In this document: positions 44,412 to 55,424 of the stretch, in pieces
How the letters are laid out: the number at the start of each line of letters is the position of its first letter
Position numbering within the stretch: position 1 is the stretch's first letter
Origin: Akkermansiaceae bacterium
GTDB lineage: Bacteria > Verrucomicrobiota > Verrucomicrobiia > Verrucomicrobiales > Akkermansiaceae
Assembly (NCBI GenBank): GCA_018402445.1
Contig: JAGYIT010000007.1
Coordinates: forward strand, 682,001-746,000
DNA length: 64,000 nucleotides
Reading direction: 5' to 3'
Made by a program: the position numbers and the translations under genes
Notes under the pieces: generated by a model
The model's database searches: none
Seen by the model: only the letters and a program-made list of their open reading frames with translations
Told to the model about the DNA's origin: nothing

Positions 44412-44415
44412 CCCA

Positions 44416-47400
44416 TCAATCCAAATTCGCCTCTCGTTCGAACTGGGCGAGGAGTTCTGGGAGGGCGAGGCGGCCGCGGGAGTATTTCGCAGCGTCGGAT
44501 TCGGGGAAGTCCCAGCGGCAGCGGTTGTAGCGGCGGAAGGCGGCAGGGATGTCCTTGCCGGTGCGGTAGCTTTCGCCGGCCCAGAAGAGGGCTTGGGCGG
44601 TGAGTTCGTTTTCGGGGTAGGTTTTCACGAAGGCGTCAAAGGCCAGCCCCGCCTTGGCGAATTCCTCCAGCTTGTAATGGCATTGGCCGATGCGGAAGGC
44701 CATCTTCGGTGCCCATTCGTGGTTGGGGAAACGCTCGGTGAATTTCGCGCCGACCGAGGCCGCGACGGCGTATTCTTCCTTCGCGTAGAAGTGCTCGTTG
44801 ATGCGGAGCATGACGTTGGCGATGAGCGGGCTTTTCGGGTAGGTGGCGGCGAGGGTCACGTAGGCTTCGAGCGCCTCGTCGAGTTCACCGGCCTGCTCGT
44901 GGCATTGGCCGAGCTTGTATTGCGCGTCGGGCGCGAGGTTGTGCGCGGGGTGGTTAGTGACGATGGAGCGGTAGGCGGCGATGGCCTCGTCCCAGGCCGC
45001 CATTTCCTGCGCGAACTGGCCGAGCAGATAGGCGACGCGCGGCGCGTGTTTTGGATCCGGATAATCCTCCCGCAACTCGCGCAGCACCCGCCGCCCGGCC
45101 TTGAGGTTGTCCGCAGCCTCGGCTTCGTTTTTCAGCGCGCGATGCCCCTTGAAGAGCTCGAAGTGGCTCTCCGCGATGTGGAATTGGGTGCGGATCGCGA
45201 GTTCCTCGTTTTTGAAGACCTTGCTGAAAGCGGCCATCTCGCCATCGGTTCCGAGCGCGACCGGGATTTTCCGCTCGATGATGGTCAGGCCGTCCGGGGT
45301 CTGCGAAACGTTGTCGAGATAGCCGACGGTGATCACATCGCCGAAATCGCATTCGATCTCGCCCTTGGAATTTCCGGGTGTCGGCTTGGAGTTGGCGACC
45401 AATGGGAACGAGGCACTGAAAATGCCGCTGTGGCTCAGGGTTTCCTCGAGTTCGACCGTCTCGTCCTCGCCTGAGGCCGTCATGATACGGACGAGCGCCT
45501 TGTCGCGGTTCGGGGAAACGTCGAGATCCGGGTCTTCGAGAAGCAGGTAAATCTTGGTGCCGACGTGGGCGATTTCTGCATCCTCCACATAATCCGGATT
45601 CGTGATGCGCAGGGTGGCGGCGGAGGAAAGGGAGGCCTTCGATGTGAGATCGGCGCCGCGCGATTCATCCCGGTAGCTGGCGGTGAAAACGTCGTTGCCG
45701 AGGGCGCTCAGGGCGAAGCCGCCGGTTGCCGCATCGGATTCCCCCGCCATTACGGCGGGCGTAGTAGCATCGCCGAGCAGGAGCGGGATCTGGCCGACGA
45801 AGCGGCCTTCGAACAGCGCCGGGTTGCTTGCCGAGTCGAGCATCTCGTCCGCTGGGGCGTAGGCGCGGGAAAGCTTGCACTCGATCATCGCGGTTGTTCC
45901 CTGAGTGGTCGTCACCGCCACCGTCACGGTGCTGCGGGAATCCTTCGCCTGGTCGGGATCGATCACCTCCACCGTCAGCGGCATGCGGTATTCGATTTTC
46001 CCGACATGATCGGCGGGCGTGTTCCCGGCGGCGGGAAGAATGCGCGGCGCACCGGCCACTGGTGTTTCACTTTCCAAAATCCTCACCAGCCCATCGGTGG
46101 GTGTGTTCAGGTAAACGACAGCCTCGCGATCCGACGCGTGGCCGGGGAACGTGTTCTGAGTGTCCCGGTAGCGCAGGTAAACCTTGTCGCCCGCTTTCAC
46201 CACCAGCTTGTCGCCGTCCGCTTCGGCGGCGGTATCGATTTCCGCGAGAAACACCCCGGTCGATGGGCCGGACTCGGTGGCGAGGACATTGAAAGGCGCA
46301 TCTCCGTTGAGTTGCACCGTGACCTCCACGGCGTCGCGCCCGTTGCTAATATCGAGATCGAAATCCACCACCTCCGCGACGATGCGCTCGCCGGGTTCGA
46401 TGCGCAGGAGTTCCTTGCGCGCGCCCTGCACGGTGCCTCCGCCGGTTCTCGTGAAATCGTAGGAGATCGGGGTGATTGTGCCGTTGTGGTAGGTGGCGGT
46501 CAGCGATTTCTCAAGCAGGCGGTTGGGTTGGATGCCGCCCGCGGTGAGTTCATCGAGGTAGGCGACTTTCACCGTGTCGCCGGGCGCGAGTTCGAGGATG
46601 TCGTTTTCTGCGAGTTCGAGGACGTTCTCGACAGGTGGGATGTGCTTCACGTCGCCACCGGAGATTTCCACATTGCTGACGGCGATGGCTTCGCCGCGGT
46701 ATTCGAGAAACTGGAAATCCACATGGCGCACCTCACGCACCGCCGTTTTCAAGATCCAACGGTTCTCTTCCTTGGTGATTTCTCCGATCTCCGGCTTCTC
46801 GAATTTCGGGATTCCGGGCGGGATTATGAAATCAGCGGCGGCGAAGGGCAGCATCCTGACCTCGGCGGCGTTCGGGTTCGCGCGTGCCCGCAGAACCTCC
46901 GCCGATTTTTCTTTCGGCATGGCGATGGAAAATACCGTGAGCTGATGGATGCCGCGGCTCGCGAACACATCTATTGTGCGCCCGCCCTCGCCGAGTGGCA
47001 TGATGAGGCGTCCATCGAGCATGATCGCGGTGGTGCGTCCGGAAACTCCGATCCGCATCGCACCGTCACGCTCCTGCACCAAGGGGCCCTGCCAGATCAG
47101 GAAATGGGCGTCCTCTCCTTCCTCGGGGGCTTCCCATGAAAGCGTCTCCACCGCCGTTTTTGCGGTCGGCTCGATCTTTTTCGCGGCCTCGACGATCTCG
47201 GCCCATTGGTAGGTTTCGCGGAGATCCTTCACCGGGATTTTGTAAGTCCGGAGTTGCATCCCCTCGTCCGGAAACTCGATGCGCGGCACTTCCGGCACGG
47301 CAGGGAACTCCGCGAGATCGAACCACAGCCTGCCGTCATGGCTGCCGCGCACGCGCATGCGGACGGGCGCCTGGTTCTCCGCATCGGGCGAGGTCAGCGT

Positions 47401-50400
47401 CACGGTCTCCACTTTCCGCAGTTCCTTCATGTCCACGGAAAGCGACTTGGGCGCCGCTCCATCCGGTTCGCTGCGCCATGCGGTGGCGGGGTCGTGGTCG
47501 ATGGCCAGCAGCGGGCTATGATCCAGCGCGGAGTCGGAAGCCTTCGCGCCCGCCGGAAGCTCGCCGGTGCGGACGGTGCCTTGGAAAACGCCGCCGTGGC
47601 TGGACGTTTCCGTGATCTCGATCCTGACCTCGTCGCCGCTCGATGCGGTGAGACGGACGCCGACCTTGTCGGGCGCGGGCGTGAGGTCGCGGTCGCCGTC
47701 CTTGACCTGGATGTAGATCAGGTTGCCGGGTTTCACCTGATCGCCGGGACGTATCGCAGCGCGGGGCAACGGCTCCTCGTCCTCATCCTCGATCTCCTGT
47801 TTCAGCGTGTCGGTGAACGACTCATCGAGCTTGTCCACGATCTCGCCGCTCGCGACCTCGAGCGAGGCGTCGGAGGCGATGCGCAGGCGGGTGTTGCCGA
47901 GAAACTCGAACTGGAACTGCTTTTTGAAATCCTCCGGGTAATCGACGATGATCACGTCGCCGCCGGTGACCTGCAGGACGCCGTCGCCGGGTTTCGCCAC
48001 GCCGAGTTCGGTGGGGATTTCGGTGAGGAAAATGCCTTTGCCCGCGCCGCCACTGGAGAGGAAGGCGTTTTCGATGTCGTTGCCCGGCTCGGTGCGGACT
48101 TCGACCGGGATGCGCGTGTCGCCGCGGCTGATGCCGAGATCAGGATCCTGCACGACGATGGGCAGGGCGTTGCCGGGAGTCTGCCACTGCTTCGATTCCT
48201 GGCCGAGTCGGCCGACCGTGCGCAGCGTTTCCAATTGGGTTAGAAACCGCTGCTCGATGCCATAGACCTCGGCGAGGTTGTAGAGCGTCTCGTTGGCGAG
48301 TTCAGCATCGGGCGCGTTTTCGAGGACGGAAAGGAAGATGCGGCGTGCGCCTTCGTTATCGTCCTGGCGGAGGGCGAGGACACCTAACAGGAAGTTGGCG
48401 CGGATCGCGACCGCAGGCACCGGGTTTTCCGCGAGGTCGGTGAAGATCTCGGTGGCCTGGTCATAAACCTTTTGCGCCATGTAGGTTTCGCCGATGCCAA
48501 ACCTCGCCTCCTGCGCCTCCGGCTGATCCTTGTGGATGTTCAGCACGGTGGTGAACTCAGCGCGCGCGATATCGAATTGGCTGGCGCGTTGGTAATTCCG
48601 GGCGAGCAAAAGCTGGATGCGCGCCTTGTCGCGGGCATCGACGTTTTCCGCCTCGCCGAATTTCATCAGCCAACCGCGCAGGATGTCCTCCGCCCGCGTG
48701 TGATCCTCCGGCGTGCCTTGTGCCGATGTGCGTTTCGGCGGCGAATAGCAGCAGCTCGACGGGTAGTTCGGCGCGGTGGGTGTCGAACAAGCCCTTGTTC
48801 GCGTAGTAGGCTTCTTCGGCGAGTTCCGTCTCGCCGAGCCTGAGGTGCAGGACGATCTGGAGCAGCGGCGCGATGGGGCTATCGGCGGGGATGTCCGCGC
48901 TGAGGCTGCCCATTTTTCCGTAGGCCTGGCGGAGCAGCGTGCGCGCGTCCGCCATTTCCTTTTCGCCGACGGAGCGGATGGAATGGAGGAGGCCGTTGAG
49001 GATCGCGGCGGCGAGCGTGTAGTCCTCGCGAGCCATCGCGGCCTGCGCGAAAGGGTAGAGGCGCGTCCATGACTCGTGGTGGGCGTCTGCCATCAGGATC
49101 AACTTCTGGGTTTCTAACAGGCGGGCGAGATCGCGCTTTTCCGGGGAAATGAGTAGCATCCCGGCCTCGGCGCTGAGCCGTCCCAGTTCGAGATCGCGGA
49201 TTATGCGGAACACGCGGGCTTTCGCTTCGTCCGGCATCTCCTTGGAATTTCGCGCGGCCTCCAGCCAACCCCGCGCCGGCCACTCGCCCATGCCGGATGA
49301 TTGGAAAGGATTTTTCCCGTCGCGCTCACGAGAGTCGGTGAGGATTTTGTCCATCGCCGCGTAGTTGCCGGATTTGAAATCGAGGTTCGCGATCTCCGCC
49401 GCGTAAACGCCCTGATGATCCGTGGCCGCCTCGTAACGTTTCATCAGGAAAGACCGCGCCTCGGCGGGTGCCATCGTGCCCGCCACTTTCAGCGCGCAGG
49501 AAACGGCATCCCGGTTCGACGAATCGAGATCCATGCGCGAGCGCCACCACGCGGCGGCCTCCGATTTCATGCCAAGCTCCGAAAGCACATCGCCGATGCG
49601 GGGTGATTGATAAAGAGGCGAGTCGCTGATCTTCGATGCCTCGGCGATCCACGGCAGCGCCTTACGGATCAGGGGCTCATCCTTCGTTTCGCAGAGGCGC
49701 AGCCAAGTGTCGGGATGCGTTGGGGAAGGGGGCAACGAGAGTACGTGCCGGGCGGCGGCAAGCTGCATTTCCTTGGCTGTCAGGAAGGAGGCTTCGAGCC
49801 AGCGCTCCGCCGCTTCCAGATCCTTGGGGAACTCCTTGCACAGCGTCGCGTAATGTTGAGCGGAAACCTCCTTGGATTTCCCGCCGAGATGGTGGCGAAA
49901 GACGTAAGCAAGCCGCGCAAGCAGATGGCGGCGAATTTCCGGAGGCCATTGCTTTCCTAATAGCTCTTTGCAGGCCTGGCCCGATTTCCCGCCGTCCTCG
50001 CGGGTCTGACGCCATGCCCTTGCCACGGCATCGTTCTGGTAATCCCGCTTCGCGTTCTGCCACTCGCGGTTGCGATCCTTGTCGGCCGGAGCCGGGTTCC
50101 AGACCCGATCCTGAAAGCCCGCGAGATGCGGGAAAGCCTTTGCACTCGAAACCACCGCTTTCAGATCTTCGCGGAAGGCCTCCATGGTCGGGGCGGAGTC
50201 GTAGAGGAATTTCACGATCTCCTCCGTGAAACCATCCTCGGCGGGCGATTCGGCGAGGAAACGGCGGGACGCTTCCCTGGCTTTCGCGGTGTCCTTCATG
50301 CGGTCGCGGTAGACATCGAGCGCCAGCAGCGCGCGGAGTCTCGCGGCACCGGCAGGATTTTTCGCCAACGCGTCGGCCAGTCCCTTCGCAGCGAGCGCAT

Positions 50401-51433
50401 GGTTCTCCCCGCACCAACCGACGTAGGCGCGGGCGATGTCGCGGATGCTCGCATCATGCGGCATCACATCTGCGGCGATCGCCAAGGCGCGGGCCGTGTC
50501 ACCGGCCTCGACGGCGGCTTGCGCGGAGCGGGCGAGGGGATCGTAGCGGTCGTCCTTGCGCGGATAGGCGGCGAGGTAACGGCGTGCCTCCGCCTCAATC
50601 TCCGCCGGGTTGGCTTTCGCGGCGAACATCGCCTCGATGAGAAAACGGTGTGCTTCGGAATCGCCTTCGCTGAGGGATTTGCGGAAAGAGCCGACGGCGT
50701 TCGAATGCTGTCCGAGCTGGCTTTCGAAACGGCCTTGCAGGAACGCGATCCGTCGCACGGTTCGGGCGTCGATTTGCCCGCCACGGCTGGTGATCGCCTT
50801 CGCGATTTGCAAGCCCTCCGTCCCTTTCTCGCATCGCAGGGCGGACTGCATGCCTTGGATGGCGATACCTGTTAGAGCGGTGCCGGGAGGTAGCTTCGCG
50901 ACCATCTCCACGGCGAGCGCCGTGGCCTCGGCGTGGGATTCCGGCTTGTCGTTTGCGATCCAGGTTTTCAGGGCGCGGATACCTTGCTCGGGCGATCCGC
51001 CGTTGCGCCAGATCGCGGCGCGCTGGGTCGCGGCGAGCGTCACCCGGCCCGTGCGCTCGTAGGCGGTGGCGATCCGATCCCGCGCCTCGTTGGCGAGCGC
51101 GTGGGTGGGCAGGATTTCCAGAAACTGACGGGCGGAAGTGATCACATCGTCGTGCCGCGCGGTGGCGGCGTAGGCGTCGATCAATTTCAGCGTCACCTCG
51201 GCGCGCTGCGGGTGATCCTGTTGCGCCCGCGCGAACTTCGACGCCGTCCGGATCAGGCCGAAGACCTGGCCGTCCTTCTCATAGATCCCGATGAGTTCCA
51301 GCATCAGCCCGGCACCGGCGGGCGAGGCCTCGGCGGTTTCCTTGAGGCGGGCTTCGAGGGCGGTGGTGTCGTCTGCAGCTGCGTGCAGGCAGAATGGGAC
51401 AGTGAGAAGGAGGATGGCTTTCGGAAAGGTCAC
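44416..51433 (-). pseudogene. Giant secreted TPR/beta-repeat protein, frameshifted
   Basis: Start ATG at 51433 (MTFPKAILLLTVPFCLHAAA, a signal peptide). About 903 residues of TPR-like helices come first (YEKDGQVFGLIRTASKFARA, LEILPTHALANEARDRIATA). After one extra base near 48724, the frame continues AQGTPEDHTRAEDILRGWLM for another ~1435 residues, giving ~2338 in all. The second part has TPR pairs, then five units of the pattern DPDLDVSPNRDK...ETLSHSGIF (positions around 48150, 47700, 46370, 45960, 45530), then more TPRs to the C-terminus. The beta units look like acidic, calcium-type loops. It is divergent from nothing and lies upstream of the exb operon, separated by the vapBC module. No named family is recognised; the role is inferred to be structural or scaffolding in the periplasm. 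Confidence 0.8.
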
Positions 51434-51752
51434 GTTGGAATGGACGGAGGATTTTGGTTGGCGGCGGAAGGGCAGGATACCTCCATCACCATACGCTAGT
51501 GTATAGATCCTTTTTCAAGGCATCAAACGGAATCGCAGGAAGATAGGGGGTAGGTGATGCCCGTGGGATTTACCGGCTCATTTCCGACGTCACGATTCCA
51601 GGAAATATGCACATCGAACATCCGCGAAATCCCTAAACGAAGGGGCGTTCTCCTTCGTGAGAATCGAAAAGCATGATTCTAATCAGTAATCAATGGATGC
51701 CCCTCATGTGGACAGTTGACAGATGGCGGGGAGCGTGGATGCTCCTCCGCCC
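51434..51752. other. Divergent intergenic region (giant TPR / FKBP)
   Basis: 319 bp between divergent starts, so it should hold both promoters. One inverted repeat, ACGAAGG (51637-51643) / CCTTCGT (51652-51658), could be an operator or a hairpin. There is no coding frame or other feature that I can support. Confidence 0.4.
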
Positions 51753-52976
51753 ATGAAAAGCCGGACATTTACGACTCCCCTAATGATTGCCGCCGCGATG
51801 GTGGCGATGCCCGCCCTTGTGCGTTCGGAGGATGCTCCGGGCAAGAATCCTCCGGCAGCCACAGAACCGGCAGCCGCCCCACCTGAAAAGACCATGCCCG
51901 AAACACCCACTGATGTAGCCACCGCCCCCGCCGATGCAGTCAAGACCGAGAGTGGTCTGGCCTCGAAAGTCCTCAAAGCAGGAACCGGCGACAAAAAGCC
52001 GACCGCCGCAGACACAGTGACCGTCCATTACTCCGGCTGGACGACGGACGGAAAAATGTTCGATAGCTCGGTGAGCCGTGGCGAACCTGCGAGTTTTCCG
52101 CTGGGTGGCGTGATCGCCGGCTGGACGGAAGGACTCCAACTGATGGTGGTCGGTGAGAAGCGCCGTTTCTGGATTCCGGAAGACCTCGCCTACGGTCCGG
52201 TCGTCGCGGGCAGCGGTCGCCCGGGCGGGATGCTGTGCTTTGATGTGGAACTCCTGGGCATCAAGGAGGCCCCCAAGCCACCTGCGGATACCGAGAAAAC
52301 GGCGGGCGGTGTCGCTTACAAGATCACCAAGGAAGGTGCGGGCGAAAAACCCGGCTCCGATCAGGTTATCACCTTCCATTTCACCGCCAAGACCATGGAC
52401 GGCCAGGTGGTGCAAGACAGCCGAACACAGCCGGCACCTCCGAGCGTGCCGCTCGACAAGCTGCCGCCGGAACTCGGCGAGATCATCGCCGGGATGAAAA
52501 CGGGCGAGCAACGGCAATGTTGGTTGCCTGAGCCGCAGGCTCCCGGCGGTTTCATCGTGGCGGACATCGAACTGGTCTCCTTCAAAGCCGCGCCACCCGC
52601 ACCTGCCGTCCCTGATGACGTCGCCACCGCCCCGGCCGATGCGAAGAAGACCGAAAGCGGAATCGCGCACAAGCTGCTCACCGCAGGCACTGGCAAGGAA
52701 AATCCCAAGGCGGCCGACACCGTGAAAGTCCACTATTCCGGATGGACGACGGACGGCAAGATGTTTGACAGCTCTGTGACGCGTGGCGAGCCCGCTGAAT
52801 TCCCGCTTGGCGGCGTGATCAAGGGCTGGACGGAGGGCGTGCAGCTCATGGTGGTCGGCGAGAAGCGCCGCTTCTGGATACCGGAAGGTCTAGCCTACGG
52901 CCCCGTCGTCCCGGGCAGTGGTCGCCCCGGAGGAATGCTGGTGTTCGATATCGAGCTGCTTGAGATCGTTCGCTGA
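51753..52976 (+). CDS. Triple-domain FKBP-type peptidyl-prolyl isomerase
   Basis: 407 residues from ATG at 51753 (MKSRTFTTPLMIAAAMVAMP, signal peptide ending near LVRSE). A Pro/Ala-rich linker follows. Domain 1 (~62-170) and domain 3 (~300-407) are full FKBPs with VHYSGWTTDGKMFDSSV, FPLGGVI-GWTEG and FWIPE-LAYGP; they are close copies of each other. Domain 2 (~177-280) is divergent (ITFHFTAKTMDGQVVQDSR) and lacks most of the active-site aromatics, so it is probably inactive. The protein should fold or hold exported proteins in the periplasm. It is single-gene and followed by an AT-rich inverted repeat. Confidence 0.93.
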   Translation: MKSRTFTTPLMIAAAMVAMPALVRSEDAPGKNPPAATEPAAAPPEKTMPETPTDVATAPADAVKTESGLASKVLKAGTGDKKPTAADTVTVHYSGWTTDGKMFDSSVSRGEPASFPLGGVIAGWTEGLQLMVVGEKRRFWIPEDLAYGPVVAGSGRPGGMLCFDVELLGIKEAPKPPADTEKTAGGVAYKITKEGAGEKPGSDQVITFHFTAKTMDGQVVQDSRTQPAPPSVPLDKLPPELGEIIAGMKTGEQRQCWLPEPQAPGGFIVADIELVSFKAAPPAPAVPDDVATAPADAKKTESGIAHKLLTAGTGKENPKAADTVKVHYSGWTTDGKMFDSSVTRGEPAEFPLGGVIKGWTEGVQLMVVGEKRRFWIPEGLAYGPVVPGSGRPGGMLVFDIELLEIVR

Positions 52977-52982
52977 TCTTTC

Positions 52983-53072
52983 AAAAATCAGAATTCATCA
53001 ATCAACAATCATCAATCCATTCGGTGCAGGAATGACGATTGATGATTGTTGATGTTGGATTTTTGATCTGTT
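52983..53072. repeat. AT-rich inverted repeat (heptamer-style) after FKBP
   Basis: ATCAACAATCATCAATC (53001-53017) and GATTGATGATTGTTGAT (53037-53053) form a perfect 17-bp inverted repeat. The same sequence style is read in frame in hrpA (23069) and in the Ski2-like helicase (18601). Here it could also end the transcript. Confidence 0.85.
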
Positions 53073-53081
53073 CTCTCTCCT

Positions 53082-53357
53082 ATGTCCCTGTCCAAAAAAG
53101 GCTACAAGACGCTCAATCATCGTGACGTCCAATACCGCTGGATGATGAAGAACCGCAGCGGGGTCAACGAGGTGTCGATCTACACGAACGCAGCTGTCGG
53201 TGGGCGTGAGCTGATCGCCGAGTTGCCGCGGGTGGTGACTTTGGCGATGGTCATGGACGCGGCGGATTTTGGGAACGCGAACGGCTGGAATCCCAATGAG
53301 GAGGGTCAGCCATTGCGCTGCAAGCACACCCGGCGGGGTTTCGTGCTGGCGATTTGA
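53082..53357 (+). CDS. Conserved-looking hypothetical small protein
   Basis: 91 residues, MSLSKKGYKTLNHRDVQYRW followed by MMKNRSGVNEVSIYTNAAVG and a DAADFGNANGWNP segment, ending RRGFVLAI. Basic and beta-rich with a middle Asp/Asn-Gly turn. I do not recognise a named family. It has its own start after the AT-rich repeat and is followed by a gap of 171 bp with no gene. Confidence 0.55.
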   Translation: MSLSKKGYKTLNHRDVQYRWMMKNRSGVNEVSIYTNAAVGGRELIAELPRVVTLAMVMDAADFGNANGWNPNEEGQPLRCKHTRRGFVLAI

Positions 53358-53528
53358 GTCCCCCTTTTTTAACTCGAACTCCGAAGTTGCAGGGGAATTC
53401 ATTGGAATTTAGACCACAATGGAAGCGCAGCGAATATGGAGGAAGCCGGCTCCGGTCTGCTGGCCTTGGGATTTCTTGATCTTCGAGTGGGGATGTGGGA
53501 TATGATGGTAAACAGAAAATGATAGGTT

Positions 53529-55214
53529 TTACGCCCCGTGCGTGGAGGCGTGGCGGTTGTTGAAGAAGAGTTCCATGCGGTGGTGGAGGTCGTCGTAGAA
53601 GCGGCGCTTGATGGCCTCGATGGCGGCGCGCTTGTCGGTCTCGTGGTGGCCGATGTGCTCCTCCTCGGCGCGCATTTTCTCGGCGAAGGAGCGTTCCATT
53701 TCGACGAGGGAATCGAGGAACTCGCGGGCGGCGCGGGTGTGCTCGACGCCATCGACGAGGGCGTGCTCGAGGGCGTGGTTGCGGGTGACGGCGATCAGGT
53801 TCCCGGCCGTGAGCTGCTGCATGTAGCGGGAGCGGGTCTCGCGGAAGGCGCGGTGCTCGGTTTCGAAGGTCATTTCATCGCGATCCACGAGGGTGTCGTA
53901 GGGGCCGGGTTTGGTGAAAAATTTCACGATCAGCGGGATGGTGTCCACCAGCATGAAGAGCAGGGTGAGGACGACGTAAGTGGTGAAGGCGAACTGGCCG
54001 CCCTCGTTTCCGGCCTTGAACAGACGGTGGAGGGCGAGGGTCTGGGTGAGTATGTCGCGGCGGGGTTCCGCGCGGATCGCGTCGAGGCGGGTGGTTTCCT
54101 CCGAGCCGACGGCGGCGAGCTCGTCCTGGGTGCGGGCGAGTTCGGTGAGGTGCGAATCGATCTGCTGCTTGATCGTTTCCCGCAGTGCGTTCTGCTGGGT
54201 GACGAACTGCTCCGCCTGGTCGTTCTCTACGCGCTGACGAAGTCCCGCGACGCGTTCGGCCTCGGCCTTGTTGGCGAGTTCGATCTCGGCGAGTTTCGTT
54301 TCGAAAAGGGCGATGGCACCGGCCTCCGCCTCGCGGGCGAGGGTCTGGAGGGAGGTTTTCTCGGCGGTGAGGTGTTCGAGTAAGGCACCGAGGCGCTTGG
54401 TCTCCTCGCGGCGCGGCTCGAGCTGATCGGCGCGGATCGAGCGGGCGCGCGGCCCCTCGCCGGCGAGGCCGGAGCGCTGCCCGTTGAGCTCGCGCTCGAA
54501 CTCCGTCTGCCAGAAAGAAAGCTCGGTCTGGAGCTTGGCGTATTCGGGCGTGAATTCGTCGGTCTGTGCCTGGACGACTTCGAGACGCGCGCGGAAGGGG
54601 GCGGTGGCCTCGTCGGTGGCTGCCTTGAGTTCGGTCTGCTGCGCGGCGGTGAGGCCGGGGATTGCGGCGGAAGCGTCGTCATTTTCCTGGAGGATGAACT
54701 TCGCCTGAAAGGATTCGTTCCAGCGCAGGCGCTGCTCGGCGAGGGAGGAGTCGATGCCGCTGATGCGCTGGCGGACTTTTTCCTTTTCCTCATCGAAACC
54801 GGCGCGGACGACCTCGATCTCGGCGGCGCGGTCGGTCTCGATGACGGAGGAGACGGTGTCGCGGAACAGGAGCAGGACGAGGGGGTGTGCGATGGTGATG
54901 CCCATCAGGATGGCGACGACGAGTCGGAGGGAAAACTGGGAGAGTTTCCGTGTGAAGGAGAGGTAGGGGCGGTATCCGGCGAGAAGGGCGCGGTCGATGG
55001 CGAGGATGATGAACGACCAGACGGCCGCGACGGGATAAATCACGTTGGGCTTGTCGGTGATCGTGGAAAGGGCGTAGGCACAGGCGATGAAGGCGAACGC
55101 GCAGGGCACCAGCACGGTGGCTCCGAAGGCGACGTATTTCCGCTGCTCCCAGGCCGGGCAGCGCTCAAGGGTTTCCGTGCCTGCACCGGAGAGCCAGAAA
55201 AACACGCGCTTCAT
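53529..55214 (-). CDS. DUF4407 membrane/coiled-coil protein
   Basis: 561 residues from ATG at 55214 (MKRVFFWLSGAGTETLERCP). Two or three N-terminal spans (FGATVLVPCAFAFIACAYAL, VAAVWSFIILAIDRALLAGY, LVVAILMGITIAHPLVLLLF) match DUF4407. A long Glu/Arg-rich coiled coil (~150-390) follows, then another span (TTYVVLTLLFMLVDTIPLIV) and a helical tail ending NNRHASTHGA. The function is unknown. In-frame sequence upstream to 55364 lacks the family start. The gene stands alone, divergent from the nuclease gene by ~210 bp. Confidence 0.85.
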   Translation of the reverse strand: MKRVFFWLSGAGTETLERCPAWEQRKYVAFGATVLVPCAFAFIACAYALSTITDKPNVIYPVAAVWSFIILAIDRALLAGYRPYLSFTRKLSQFSLRLVVAILMGITIAHPLVLLLFRDTVSSVIETDRAAEIEVVRAGFDEEKEKVRQRISGIDSSLAEQRLRWNESFQAKFILQENDDASAAIPGLTAAQQTELKAATDEATAPFRARLEVVQAQTDEFTPEYAKLQTELSFWQTEFERELNGQRSGLAGEGPRARSIRADQLEPRREETKRLGALLEHLTAEKTSLQTLAREAEAGAIALFETKLAEIELANKAEAERVAGLRQRVENDQAEQFVTQQNALRETIKQQIDSHLTELARTQDELAAVGSEETTRLDAIRAEPRRDILTQTLALHRLFKAGNEGGQFAFTTYVVLTLLFMLVDTIPLIVKFFTKPGPYDTLVDRDEMTFETEHRAFRETRSRYMQQLTAGNLIAVTRNHALEHALVDGVEHTRAAREFLDSLVEMERSFAEKMRAEEEHIGHHETDKRAAIEAIKRRFYDDLHHRMELFFNNRHASTHGA

Positions 55215-55424
55215 GGTTTTTATCATTACCTTCGAATACCGGGGGACGGAAGAGCCTTTTTCAAGCATTTCCAGAAACCTTCGAGTTTCAAGGCACTTGC
55301 AGAAATTGGATCCCGTGTCCGACATCCCCAGGGCCTTCTCCCTCAACTGCCTCATCGGCGGCACTCGGTTCGCCCACTGCGGCCGGCTACAGGATGGCGA
55401 ACTTAAGGCGTGCCGCCGATCCGC

